NCBI GenBank assembly: GCA_937903155.1
Contig: CALCZU010000098.1
Location: 1-23,545, forward strand
DNA: 23,545 nucleotides
Direction of reading: 5' to 3'
Source: an uncultured Bdellovibrionales bacterium
GTDB lineage: Bacteria; Bdellovibrionota; FAC87; UBA2466
Shown here: piece after piece, positions 7,249 through 16,305 of the stretch
Layout of the letters: each line of letters begins with the position of its first letter
Position numbering within the stretch: the stretch's first letter is position 1
Position numbers and translations under genes: made by a program
Notes under the pieces: generated by a model
Told to the model about the DNA's origin: nothing
Seen by the model: the letters and a program-made list of their open reading frames with translations, nothing else
The model's database searches: none

Positions 7249-8397
7249 CTAGTCTTGCAAAAGGTGGCGTGCAATCACGACACGTTGAATTTGCGAAGTG
7301 CCTTCATAAATTTGAACAAGCTTTACGTCACGCATAATTTTTTCGACGGGATATTCTTTGGTGTATCCATATCCACCGAAAATCTGAACTGCGTTGATAG
7401 CCGCATCCATCGCCATATCTGCGCAATGGCGTTTTGCTAAAGCCGAAAAATAATTTCCGCGTTTATTATCGCCTTCATCGAGCGCTAAACCTGCTTGATA
7501 ACAAAGGAGTCGTCCGGCTTCGATATTCACTGCCATATCTGCAAGCAAAAACTGAATCCCTTGGAAGTTTGCAATCGCTTGACCGAATTGTTTTCGTTCC
7601 TTGGCGTACTTAATTGAGTATTCCATCGCGGATCGAGCGGCTCCGACGGCGCCTGCAGAGATGGCAGGACGAGTGTGGTCTAAGGTTTTTAAAGCAATCT
7701 TAAAACCATCGCCGACTTTTCCAATTTGATTTTCCTTTGGCACCTTCACGTTTTCAAAAGTGATGGCGCGAGTGTCGGAAGCACGTTGGCCTAATTTGTT
7801 TTCGTGTTTTCCCAAAGTAATTCCGGGGGATTTCGTGTCCATCGCTAAACAAACAATGCCTTTGGATTTAAGCGTCTTGTCGGTGGTTGCAAATACGGTG
7901 AAAAGAGAAGCGTGGCCGGCGTTGGTGATCCACATCTTTGAGCCGTTGACGAGCCAATGGTCGCCCATGTCTTTTGCTTGCGTCGAAAGCGATCCGGCAT
8001 CACTGCCCGACCCCGGTTCGGTTAAACAAAACGAAGCCAAAAGAGGCTCGCTCATAAAAGGAGTTACAAATCTTTTGATCTGTTCTTCAGTTCCGCCGAG
8101 AACAATTGGGTAAAGACCTAAGTTATTGACCGCAACGCTTGTGGTGATTCCTAAGCAACCTGCACCGAGTTCTTCGTTGATGATGACGTCTTCTAAAACG
8201 CCTAACCCCATACCGCCGTATTTCGTAGGAACGATTCCGTTCATCAGTCCCATTTCGAAAGCTTTGTTGACGACAGGTCTTGGAAACTCTCCTGATTCAT
8301 CATATTTTGCGGCAACGGGTAAAACTTCGTTTTGAACAAATTTGCGGACCATGTCCTGCAATGCAGTTTGTTCGTCGGTGAGCTTAAAGTTCAGCAT
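7249..8397 (-). CDS. Acyl-CoA dehydrogenase (short/medium-chain type)
   Basis: This 382-residue flavoenzyme catalyses the alpha,beta-dehydrogenation of an acyl-CoA, the first step of beta-oxidation or of branched amino acid breakdown. Visible marks are the FAD/substrate block CLTEPGSGSDAGS, WITNAGHASLFTVF, the RKQFGQAIANFQGIQF helix, QIFGGYGYTKEYPVEKIMRD, and the catalytic glutamate E365 in IYEGTSQIQR, the position used by butyryl- and medium-chain enzymes rather than by isovaleryl or long-chain types. Substrate chain length cannot be fixed from sequence. The start has a strong AAGGAG. It is the first gene of the operon with etfB and etfA and is divergent from the phosphoglycerate mutase gene, with 54 bases between them. 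Confidence 0.95.
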   Translation of the reverse strand: MLNFKLTDEQTALQDMVRKFVQNEVLPVAAKYDESGEFPRPVVNKAFEMGLMNGIVPTKYGGMGLGVLEDVIINEELGAGCLGITTSVAVNNLGLYPIVLGGTEEQIKRFVTPFMSEPLLASFCLTEPGSGSDAGSLSTQAKDMGDHWLVNGSKMWITNAGHASLFTVFATTDKTLKSKGIVCLAMDTKSPGITLGKHENKLGQRASDTRAITFENVKVPKENQIGKVGDGFKIALKTLDHTRPAISAGAVGAARSAMEYSIKYAKERKQFGQAIANFQGIQFLLADMAVNIEAGRLLCYQAGLALDEGDNKRGNYFSALAKRHCADMAMDAAINAVQIFGGYGYTKEYPVEKIMRDVKLVQIYEGTSQIQRVVIARHLLQD

Positions 8398-8451
8398 CGA
8401 TTCTCCTTAAGATTTAGACAGTAAAATTAAGCTGAAAAGGAGGAGTTTTCA

Positions 8452-10047
8452 ATGATAATCTCTCCCCAAGTGACCGAAAACCGTGTAGAAAATGAAACGC
8501 GAATGAAAGAGAAAGCAAAAAATAGAACCGGCATTTTAATTATTTTGGATGGGTTTGGAATCAACGTCGAACGCGATTTCAACGCCGTTAAACTTGCAAA
8601 AACTCCGACGCTCGACAAGTTGTACAGAACTTACCCGTCGACAGAAATTCAAGCCTCTGAATCCCATGTCGGGTTGCCGAAGGGCTTTATGGGGAATTCC
8701 GAAGTCGGGCACTTGAATTTAGGCGCCGGACGAGTCGTCTATCAGGACTTTTCTTTGATTAGTCATGCAATTGACACGGGGTCCTTTTTTCAAAACACGG
8801 CATTTGTAGAACTTTGCCAAAAAATAACGCAACAGGACAATGCTTCTTTGCATTTAATGGGACTCGTTTCCGATGGCGGGGTTCACAGCCACAATAGCCA
8901 TCTCTATGCGCTTTTAAAATTAGCAAAACAGCAGGGTGTTAAAAAAACGTGGGTCCATGTCATTACCGACGGACGGGATACAAGTCCCATCAGCGGCGTT
9001 CATTTCATTACAGAGCTGCTGCAATTTCAAAAAGATTTAAATTATTCGCAAATCGCAACCGTCAACGGTCGCTTCTTCGCGATGGATCGCGATAACCGCT
9101 GGGAGCGCGTTCAAAAAGCTTATGAAGCGATCGTCGAAGCGAAATCGACGGTTGTTTTTGCAAACCCACTTGAATATTTACAAGACAGCTACCATCGCAA
9201 TGAGACCGATGAATTTGTGATTCCGGCAGTGAGTAAAAACTATCCCGGGATGCAGTCGGGGGATGGAGTAATCTTTTTTAATTTTAGGGCGGATAGAGCC
9301 CGTCAAATTACTCGGAGTATGACTCAGAGTTCGTTTAATGGGTTTTTACCCAATCGCGTGCCGCTTCTTTCGGGTTTTGTTTGTATGACACCGTATGCAG
9401 AAGATCTGAAACTGCCGGCGGCTTTTGAGAAACCAAAAATTCCAAAAACGTTAGGTGAAATCGCGAGCTCTCTCCACTGGCACCAGTTGCGAATTGCGGA
9501 AACTGAGAAGTACGCCCACGTCACTTATTTTTTTAACGGCGGCGACGAAAAAGTTTTTCAAGATGAGAAACGAATCTTGGTTCCCTCTCCCAAAGAAGTG
9601 AGAACCTACGATCTCAAGCCAGAGATGTCGGCCGAAGAAGTCACCCGTAAACTGCTCGAAGAGCTGGAGAGCCATCCCTACGAGTTTGTCGTCGTTAATT
9701 TTGCAAATCCCGATATGGTCGGACACACCGGAAATTTAAATGCTGCGATTAAAGCCGTGGAAAAAATCGATGCGTGTCTTGCGAAAATATTTTCGTGGGT
9801 CGAAACTCACGGCGCATTTGCGGTTCTCACAGCCGATCATGGAAACTGTGAAGTAATGCAAGATCCGACGGGCCTTCCGATGACGGCTCACACGACGTTG
9901 CCGGTTCCATTTGTTTTGGTCGATTCCAAAAACCTCGATAAAAAACTTCGACCAGGTGGCAGCCTCTGTGATGTCGCGCCGACAATGCTTGCGATTTGGG
10001 GAATCACGCCGCCTCCCGAAATGACCGGTAAAAACTTGCTTCTCTAA
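8452..10047 (+). CDS. gpmI: 2,3-bisphosphoglycerate-independent phosphoglycerate mutase
   Basis: This 531-residue enzyme interconverts 3- and 2-phosphoglycerate in glycolysis and gluconeogenesis using two Mn2+ ions and a phosphoserine intermediate. It belongs to the alkaline phosphatase superfamily. Seen here: D33 in IILDGFG, the phosphorylated S83 in GFMGNSEVGHLNLGAGR, the substrate loops SDGGVHSH and HVITDGRDTSP, NFRADRARQIT, NFANPDMVGHTG, and the metal ligands in LTADHGNCEV (D462, H463) and AHTTLPVPFV. The start at 8452 has an excellent AGGAGG 8 bases away, giving about 20 extra N-terminal residues compared with typical members, which would begin near the MKEKAKNRTG methionine. It is the only gene in its unit, divergent from the acyl-CoA dehydrogenase operon. 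Confidence 0.96.
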   Translation: MIISPQVTENRVENETRMKEKAKNRTGILIILDGFGINVERDFNAVKLAKTPTLDKLYRTYPSTEIQASESHVGLPKGFMGNSEVGHLNLGAGRVVYQDFSLISHAIDTGSFFQNTAFVELCQKITQQDNASLHLMGLVSDGGVHSHNSHLYALLKLAKQQGVKKTWVHVITDGRDTSPISGVHFITELLQFQKDLNYSQIATVNGRFFAMDRDNRWERVQKAYEAIVEAKSTVVFANPLEYLQDSYHRNETDEFVIPAVSKNYPGMQSGDGVIFFNFRADRARQITRSMTQSSFNGFLPNRVPLLSGFVCMTPYAEDLKLPAAFEKPKIPKTLGEIASSLHWHQLRIAETEKYAHVTYFFNGGDEKVFQDEKRILVPSPKEVRTYDLKPEMSAEEVTRKLLEELESHPYEFVVVNFANPDMVGHTGNLNAAIKAVEKIDACLAKIFSWVETHGAFAVLTADHGNCEVMQDPTGLPMTAHTTLPVPFVLVDSKNLDKKLRPGGSLCDVAPTMLAIWGITPPPEMTGKNLLL

Positions 10048-10131
10048 GTCCTTGAAAATAGATATTTAGTTTGTAGTAACTCTAAGCGTTAAGGTAAAAA
10101 TCTTACACTCCCGCCCTTGGCCTTATTAAGG

Positions 10132-10137
10132 TATAAT
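10132..10137 (+). promoter_or_regulatory. Possible -10 box before the pilus operon
   Basis: A perfect TATAAT lies 42 bases before pilB in the 132-base gap after gpmI. No good -35 box is seen at 16-18 bases upstream, so it would need an activator or be fortuitous. No terminator is apparent between gpmI and this site, so read-through from gpmI is possible. Confidence 0.35.
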
Positions 10138-10179
10138 AGAAGCATCCTACTTTCCGTCTTTTAACAATTAAAAATTCAT

Positions 10180-11916
10180 ATGGCCGCACCAAAACTTTCA
10201 GATTTGCTGATTTCTAAAGGGCTTTTGACCGAATCGCAGTTGTCCAGTGCTGTGGAATACCAGACGAAAAATAAAACACGCTTGAGTTCGTCTCTAATTA
10301 AATTGGGACACGTCAACGAGCGAGTGCTCACCACGTTTTTGGCTCAGCAATACGGAATTGAAGCCATCGCGCTCGATGAAATTCAACTCAATGACGAGCT
10401 TAAGAAAATTCTTCCCAAAAATGTGTGCGAACGCCACTGCATTATTCCCATTCACACCGATGGCAAAAAAATTTCCATCGCCATTACCGATCCGACCAAC
10501 GTTAGCGCGGTGGACGACGTTCGATTTTTAACGGGCCGTGAAGTCGATTTATTTTTAGCAACTGAATCCGCGGTGCGAAAACTCATCGATAAAAGTTTTG
10601 GTTCGGCCAACATGGAATCACTCGATAAATCCGTCGAGATGTTTAATTTAGATGCGAAGAATGCTCCGGCAACGAAAGAGGCGGGGGCGTCGGGCAGCGA
10701 AGCCTTCTCCATCGAAAATGCGAAAGGCGCCGATGAAAAACCGGTCATTCGTCTGATCAATACTTTATTCCTCGAGGCGACAAAAAGAAAAGCGAGCGAC
10801 ATCCATATCGAACCCTACGATTCGCACAGTCGAGTGCGGTTTCGAATCGATGGAGCCTTGCACGAGATCATGCGCCTTCCACCCCAGTTAAAGGCGGCGA
10901 CACCTGCTCGTATCAAAGTGATGGCCCAACTCGATATCTCTGAAAAAAGGCGCCCTCAAGACGGACGAATCCGGGTGAGTCTAAAAGATCGCCAAGTCGA
11001 TGTGCGTGTGTCTGTGCTTCCAACTCTTTTTGGTGAAAAAATTGTGATGCGTCTTTTAGATCAAGGCGGCAAAACGGCCTCGCTCTTAGATATTGGATTT
11101 GAAGAAGAACAACTTAAACTTTTTCGTCAGGCATCGAACGAACCGTACGGAATGGTGCTTGTCAGCGGACCGACCGGAAGCGGAAAAACGACGACCCTTT
11201 ATGGTATTTTGACTGAACTCAATAAGGTCGACGCAAATATTTCTACCGTCGAAGATCCGGTTGAATACAACATGCTTGGCGTGAACCAGGTTCAGGTCAA
11301 AGACGAAATAGGAATGTCTTTCGCCGCTGCGTTAAGAAGTCTTTTGAGACAAGATCCTGACATCATCATGCTCGGAGAAATCCGAGATCAAGAAACTGCC
11401 GAAATTGCGATTAAGGCGGCGCTGACAGGACACATGGTTTTCTCAACCGTTCACACCAATGATGCTCCTAGCACATTGACTCGTCTCGTGCACATGGGGG
11501 TCGAACCATTTTTGATTACCGCAGCCCTAACGCTTGTCGAAGCTCAACGTCTCGTGCGAATGATTTGTCCTAACTGTGCGGCGCCGGATACGGCCGTCGG
11601 ACGCGAGACTTTGCTTTCTATTGAGATGCCCGAAGATTGGATTGATACCTTTACTCCGATTCGGGGAAAGGGTTGCGATTCTTGTGCGAACACGGGCTTT
11701 CAGGGACGGAAGGGAATCTTCGAGGTGATGCCACTCACCGAAAAAATTCGAAACCTTGTCATCAAGCGCGCTTCGACCGATTTGATTAAAAAAGTTGCGA
11801 TGGAAGAGGGCATGCTGACCTTACGTCAAAGTGCTTTAATCAAATTCTATCGAGGAGAAACGACTTTGGAAGAGGTTTTAAATAACTCACGTCCTGACGG
11901 AGAGGGATTAAAATGA
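10180..11916 (+). CDS. pilB: Type IV pilus extension ATPase PilB
   Basis: This 578-residue hexameric secretion ATPase powers pilus assembly from the cytoplasmic face of the inner membrane. In order: an N-terminal MshEN/GspE-N domain (about 1-150, LSDLLISKGLLTESQLSSAV and ITDPTNVSAVDDV), a linker with a short Ala/Gly-rich acidic stretch, the ATPase core with Walker A GPTGSGKTT (330-338), the Asp and Walker B boxes (DPDIIMLGEIRD, near 393-404), the His box (GHMVFSTVHTND), and a tetracysteine zinc site C463/C466 and C499/C502, typical of PilB/GspE and absent from PilT. Type II secretion GspE is the main alternative, but the pilT next to it favours a pilus. The start codon lacks a clear ribosome-binding site. 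Its stop overlaps the pilT start (ATGA). Confidence 0.95.
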   Translation: MAAPKLSDLLISKGLLTESQLSSAVEYQTKNKTRLSSSLIKLGHVNERVLTTFLAQQYGIEAIALDEIQLNDELKKILPKNVCERHCIIPIHTDGKKISIAITDPTNVSAVDDVRFLTGREVDLFLATESAVRKLIDKSFGSANMESLDKSVEMFNLDAKNAPATKEAGASGSEAFSIENAKGADEKPVIRLINTLFLEATKRKASDIHIEPYDSHSRVRFRIDGALHEIMRLPPQLKAATPARIKVMAQLDISEKRRPQDGRIRVSLKDRQVDVRVSVLPTLFGEKIVMRLLDQGGKTASLLDIGFEEEQLKLFRQASNEPYGMVLVSGPTGSGKTTTLYGILTELNKVDANISTVEDPVEYNMLGVNQVQVKDEIGMSFAAALRSLLRQDPDIIMLGEIRDQETAEIAIKAALTGHMVFSTVHTNDAPSTLTRLVHMGVEPFLITAALTLVEAQRLVRMICPNCAAPDTAVGRETLLSIEMPEDWIDTFTPIRGKGCDSCANTGFQGRKGIFEVMPLTEKIRNLVIKRASTDLIKKVAMEEGMLTLRQSALIKFYRGETTLEEVLNNSRPDGEGLK

Positions 11917-12995
11917 TTAATCTACCTGGTTTATTAAAGGCAATGCTCGAACATCGAGCTTCTGATTTACATGTCACCAGCGGCAACCCACCGTGCTTTC
12001 GAGTGGACGGACAAGTGGTTCGAACCAAATTGAAATCATTAAGCCCGGTCGACACCAAAGAGCTCTGTTATTCCGTTTTGACGGACTCGCAAAAAGCTCA
12101 ACTTGAAAAAGATCGACAACTCGATTTTTCATTTGGGATTCGCGATTTAGCTCGTTTTCGCGGTAATATCTATTTTCAAAGAGGCGCACTCGCTGCCGCT
12201 TTTAGACATATCCCTTTTGAAGTGCCGAAACTCACCTCTCTCGGTTTGAGTCAGCAGATCATGAATCTGACTCGTAAGCCCCGCGGCTTGATTTTAGTCA
12301 CCGGATCCACCGGCAGTGGGAAGTCGACGACCCTCGCTGCGATGGTGGATTATTTAAATGAACATGATTCGCTTCATATTATCACTATCGAAGATCCGAT
12401 CGAGTACATCCACAGTCATAAGTCGTCACTCGTAAATCAAAGAGAAGTGGGGTCAGATGCGACCGATTTTGCTTTAGCGATGAGAGCTGCGATGCGCGAA
12501 GATCCCGATGTCGTGATGGTGGGGGAGATGCGAGATCGAGAAACGATTGAGACGGCACTGGCGCTCGCCGAAACCGGTCATTTAGTTCTTTCGACGCTCC
12601 ATACGAATGGCGCTTTCCAAACGATCAATCGAATCGTGCAAGTTTTTCCGGCCGACCAACAAGACCAAATTCGTTTACAGCTTTCGATGGTATTGGAAGG
12701 GGTGGTCTCTCAGTGTTTGCTCGAGCGAATGGACAAACCAGGAAGAGCTTTAGCTTTAGAAGTCATGCTACCCAATCCGTCGATCCGAAATCTCATCCGA
12801 GATAATAAATTATTTCAGATTCAGTCTGCGATGATGATGGGTCAAGACCAGAGTGGAATGATTACTCTGAATCAGAGCCTTTTTGATTTAGTTAAAAGAC
12901 GCATCATCAATCCCGAAAACGCGCTTCTCGCGAGCCCCGATCCCGAGGATCTGATTAAACACATTGCGGACTTCCAAAGAAAGGCTGCCTCGTGA
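11913..12995 (+). CDS. pilT: Type IV pilus retraction ATPase PilT
   Basis: This 360-residue ATPase disassembles the pilus to give twitching motility. It has the PilT layout: a short N-terminal PAS-like domain, ASDLHVTSGNPPCFRVDG, Walker A GSTGSGKST (131-139), the Walker B block DPDVVMVGEMRD (197-208), the His box GHLVLSTLHTN, and the C-terminal SIRNLIRDNKLFQIQSAM helix that resembles the AIRNLIRE retraction signature of PilT. There are no zinc cysteines, which separates it from PilB. It overlaps pilB by 4 bases at its start and pilC by 4 at its end, so the three motor proteins should be made in a fixed ratio. Confidence 0.95.
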   Translation: MINLPGLLKAMLEHRASDLHVTSGNPPCFRVDGQVVRTKLKSLSPVDTKELCYSVLTDSQKAQLEKDRQLDFSFGIRDLARFRGNIYFQRGALAAAFRHIPFEVPKLTSLGLSQQIMNLTRKPRGLILVTGSTGSGKSTTLAAMVDYLNEHDSLHIITIEDPIEYIHSHKSSLVNQREVGSDATDFALAMRAAMREDPDVVMVGEMRDRETIETALALAETGHLVLSTLHTNGAFQTINRIVQVFPADQQDQIRLQLSMVLEGVVSQCLLERMDKPGRALALEVMLPNPSIRNLIRDNKLFQIQSAMMMGQDQSGMITLNQSLFDLVKRRIINPENALLASPDPEDLIKHIADFQRKAAS

Positions 12996-14203
12996 AATTT
13001 AAGTACACCGGAATGACTCGGGAGAAAAAACGAGTTCAGGGACTCATCGATGCCGAAGATACGGTTGAAGTCCGACTGCGTTTGAAAGCACTTCAAGTGC
13101 GTCCCGAACAAATTACTCCGGCGGATTCCAAGAGTGAAATAAAAATTTCCATCGATTTTGAACTCAGCCCGCCTATTAATCTTAAAGGGTTGATTATTTT
13201 TACAAGACAATTTTCATCGTTAATAGACTCGGGTGTGCCCATCGTGCAGTGTCTCGAAATCCTAGCCGAGCAAGACAAGAGAAAGAAATTCAAAGCTATC
13301 TTGTTGTCGGTTCGTGAAAGTATCGAATCCGGAAACAGCCTTTTCGAGTCCCTTGGAAAACATCCGAAAGTTTTCTCGGCTCTTTATGTCGCCGTCGTCG
13401 AGGCGGGAGAAATGTCTGGAACCTTAGACAAGTCGTTGCGACGACTGGGCGTCCAGCTCGAAAAATTGGGGCGTATTAAAGCGAAGGTCGTGGGGGCGTT
13501 GATGTATCCCGCTCTCACCATGGTCGTTGCGATGGCAGTGATTCCCTTTTTCCTTTTAAAGGTTTTGCCCGAGGTCACTAAACTCTATGGCAATCAACCG
13601 TTGCCTGAACTGACCCAAACGATGATGCATTTTTCGACTTGGGTATCGTCGAATTTTTCGTTGATTGTAGGTGCTTTCGTCCTAGGGATTACCGGGATCA
13701 TCACTTTGTTTCGAATGCCGACCTTTCGAGAAGTCTGGGATCCTTTCTGGTTAAAAGTGCCGGTTTTTGGATCGCTCACAATGAAATCCAGTGTTGCAAG
13801 AATCGCGCGTACCGTCGGCACATTGCTTGAGAGCGGCGTTCCAGTTCTAAGCGCTTTTAATGTTTCAGAGAGGGTCATTGAAAACTACGCGATTAAAAAG
13901 AGTTTAAGAAATGCTCAAGAGTCGGTGACAGAAGGACGTACGATCGTGAGTGGGCTGACGTCGACCGATATCTTTCCTGCGATGGTTATACACATGATTC
14001 GGATTGGCGAAATCACCGGAAAGCTGGATGAGCTTCTTCACAAGATTGCCGATATTTTTGATGACGAAGTCGACGATGCAGTCGATGTTATCACAACCCT
14101 CATTCAGCCCTTAATGCTGATTATCTTGGGTTTTATCGTCGCATTCTTACTCACTGCGATGTATTTGCCTATTCTGTCGCTTGCCGAAAAGGTGGCTGGA
14201 TAA
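12992..14203 (+). CDS. pilC: Type IV pilus inner-membrane platform protein PilC
   Basis: This 403-residue platform protein anchors PilB or PilT under the growing pilus and passes rotation to pilin addition. It carries two T2SSF domains (about 65-190 and 265-390), each with the repeat hallmark: GVPIVQCLEIL...GEMSG and GVPVLSAFNVSE...GEITG. Three membrane helices are at about 170-190, 219-240 and 368-391, the standard PilC/GspF arrangement. The start is GTG, overlapping the pilT stop (GTGA). The next gene begins one base after its stop. Confidence 0.95.
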   Translation: MKFKYTGMTREKKRVQGLIDAEDTVEVRLRLKALQVRPEQITPADSKSEIKISIDFELSPPINLKGLIIFTRQFSSLIDSGVPIVQCLEILAEQDKRKKFKAILLSVRESIESGNSLFESLGKHPKVFSALYVAVVEAGEMSGTLDKSLRRLGVQLEKLGRIKAKVVGALMYPALTMVVAMAVIPFFLLKVLPEVTKLYGNQPLPELTQTMMHFSTWVSSNFSLIVGAFVLGITGIITLFRMPTFREVWDPFWLKVPVFGSLTMKSSVARIARTVGTLLESGVPVLSAFNVSERVIENYAIKKSLRNAQESVTEGRTIVSGLTSTDIFPAMVIHMIRIGEITGKLDELLHKIADIFDDEVDDAVDVITTLIQPLMLIILGFIVAFLLTAMYLPILSLAEKVAG

Positions 14204-14204
14204 A

Positions 14205-15965
14205 ATGGCAATTTCCGTCAAAAAGATTGGAAAACGCTTTGCGCTTGCGGTTCCTCCCAGCTTTGGACTGAAAGAAGCTTTGCAGTGGTTAATGCTCGTG
14301 CGTCTTTTTGTTCTCTATTGCATTTTGGGATCGCTTGTCACTCAGCATGTTTTTAGAGGCGACGGTGTATCGTCGAATGACCTTATCTATGCCTACACCC
14401 TTTTATCGTTGGCATTTGTGGCAAATTATCTCCAAGCGTTGCTCCTCCCCAAAATTCATTTTCCCAGAACGTGTTCATTTTTTAATATTGTTTTTGATTC
14501 GCTTCTCACTTCTCTTTGGATGTTTCACGTGGGCAGTTCGGCGACTCTTTTCCCGCTCCTCTATCTAATCCAGATCCTTGCCGTCGCACTGACATTTTAC
14601 CAAAAAGGAGCGGTCGTTGCGGCGCTCACAAGCTCTCTCTTTTTTGGAATTGTAAATCTTTTGAACTCGGCCAATGCAGATGTAAATTGGTCTCCATGGG
14701 CGGTCTACTCTGGAATTTTCATCGTTCTTGGTGTTGTGGGAGGTTATTTAAGCGAAGAGCTTTTGAGAACGACGAAACGTCTCGAAGAAAAAAGTAAGAA
14801 GTTTGACGAGTTAAATCAATTGCACGAGCGAATCATCCACGGAATTCCAACCGGGCTCTTAACGATCGATACGGAAGAACGTGTGAGTTTTATCAATCCC
14901 GCGGGCGAACATATTTTGGGAAAGCATTCGCGCGACTTGAAAGGCAAAACGCTCTCAGAAGTGCTTCCTGATTTGAATCCGTTTTTCAATCAAATCGAAA
15001 GTACTGAAATTAAAGACGAGAGTGAAACGGAAGAGCAGGCGGACCAAACAGCTTTAACTGCGACGGGTACAGATATTCGAAGAACGGTTTATCTTCAATC
15101 CAAGTCGCAAAAAGGAAGTTCAAAACTTCAAATGACCGTCGAAGTTGGACACGGCAAAAACGCAAGGCTTATCCGAGGCGATGTAGCAGAACTTGAAGCC
15201 GGCACTCAAGGACCTCTCGGCAGTCGCAATCAAAAAGGCGGACGAGTTCTTCTTTTTCAAGATGTGACAAAGCTTGTGCATCTTGAAGAGCGACTGAAAC
15301 AAAACGATAAATTAGCCGCGGTCGGCCAATTGGCCGCGGGAATTGCTCATGAAATTCGGAATCCACTTGCGGGAATGTCTGCCAGCATTCAAATGCTCAA
15401 AGGAAGTATGACCCCGGGGGCGCTCGACCCCGAAGGCCAAAAACTAATGGATATCGCGATTAAAGAAATTGATCGCTTAAACGATTTGATTACCGAATTT
15501 TTAGATTTTGTGAAGCCCGAAAAAATGAAGTTGGCTTCAGTGGATATCGCAAATCTTCTTTGGGAAATCGCCGAAATTTTAAAAAAGTCCAAAGATTCGA
15601 AAAATGTTGAATTCACCGAATCGTTCTCTGAATGTGTAGGCCTCGGAAATTCGGAAAAGTTAAAGCAAGTGGCGTTAAACCTGATGATGAATGCGATCCA
15701 GGCCATGCCTCAAGGAGGCAAGCTCCAAATCGGCTGTAAATCGCTTGAGCATCGAATCGTTTTTTGGATTGAAGACTCGGGTGTGGGTATGAGCGAAGAG
15801 GTCTTAGCGCATCTTTACGAACCTTTTTTTACGACGAAAGCAAAAGGCACTGGCTTGGGACTTGCCACAGTTCATAAAATTATCGACATGCATTCCGGTG
15901 AAATTCGAGTGACCTCGAAGCCTTCCCACGGCACGCGTTTTGAAGTGTTTCTTCCTCGCGCTTAA
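14205..15965 (+). CDS. PilS-like membrane sensor histidine kinase
   Basis: This encodes 586 residues from the ATG at 14205, one base after pilC, with AAGGTGG upstream; the longer TTG frame overlaps pilC and is less likely. Six hydrophobic helices fill residues 29-182, as in PilS, followed by a short coiled linker, a PAS domain (about 205-355), HisKA with phosphorylated H382 in AHEIRNPLAG, and an ATPase domain with N492/N496 (N box), DSGVGM (524-529) and GTGLGLA (548-554). The PAS domain holds an acidic and then basic low-complexity insert at about 262-345. PilS phosphorylates PilR, a sigma-54 activator that in Pseudomonas and Myxococcus controls pilin expression; no PilR is in the window, so the partner is elsewhere. 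It ends overlapping the convergent DUF486 gene by 4 bases. Confidence 0.85.
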   Translation: MAISVKKIGKRFALAVPPSFGLKEALQWLMLVRLFVLYCILGSLVTQHVFRGDGVSSNDLIYAYTLLSLAFVANYLQALLLPKIHFPRTCSFFNIVFDSLLTSLWMFHVGSSATLFPLLYLIQILAVALTFYQKGAVVAALTSSLFFGIVNLLNSANADVNWSPWAVYSGIFIVLGVVGGYLSEELLRTTKRLEEKSKKFDELNQLHERIIHGIPTGLLTIDTEERVSFINPAGEHILGKHSRDLKGKTLSEVLPDLNPFFNQIESTEIKDESETEEQADQTALTATGTDIRRTVYLQSKSQKGSSKLQMTVEVGHGKNARLIRGDVAELEAGTQGPLGSRNQKGGRVLLFQDVTKLVHLEERLKQNDKLAAVGQLAAGIAHEIRNPLAGMSASIQMLKGSMTPGALDPEGQKLMDIAIKEIDRLNDLITEFLDFVKPEKMKLASVDIANLLWEIAEILKKSKDSKNVEFTESFSECVGLGNSEKLKQVALNLMMNAIQAMPQGGKLQIGCKSLEHRIVFWIEDSGVGMSEEVLAHLYEPFFTTKAKGTGLGLATVHKIIDMHSGEIRVTSKPSHGTRFEVFLPRA

Positions 15966-16300
15966 GTCCCGCGATTCACGCCAAACATAAAGTACACTGC
16001 CACGAGTATAAAGAAAAAGCCGACCAAGTAATTCCATTTTAAAGGCTCTTTTAGGTAATAAACCGAAAAGACCGCGAAAACGACGAGCGTAATCACTTCT
16101 TGCATGATCTTCAGCTGCGAACCCGAAAACGTTCCGTAACCGAGACGGTTTGCCGGAACTTGCAAACAGTATTCAAAAAACGCAATGGCCCAACTCACAA
16201 GAATCGCAATCCAAAGTGGGGACTCTTTAAACTTCAAATGCCCATACCAGGCAAAAGTCATAAAGACATTGGATAAAGTGAGCAGGACAATCGTTCTCAT
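15962..16300 (-). CDS. DUF486 family small membrane protein
   Basis: This encodes 112 residues from MRTIVLLTLSNVFMTFAWYGHLKF, the recognisable start of the DUF486 family, whose members are this length with four membrane helices and resemble half-size drug/metabolite transporters. The longer frame would begin inside the methyltransferase gene. Helices lie at roughly 3-20, 30-45, 67-84 and 88-106; the Tyr-Gly motif GYGTFSGSQLKIMQE is in the loop after helix 2. The function of the family is not established. It begins 5 bases after the methyltransferase stop and so is probably co-translated. Its stop interlocks with the kinase stop on the other strand. Confidence 0.85.
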   Translation of the reverse strand: MRTIVLLTLSNVFMTFAWYGHLKFKESPLWIAILVSWAIAFFEYCLQVPANRLGYGTFSGSQLKIMQEVITLVVFAVFSVYYLKEPLKWNYLVGFFFILVAVYFMFGVNRGT

Positions 16301-16305
16301 AACAA

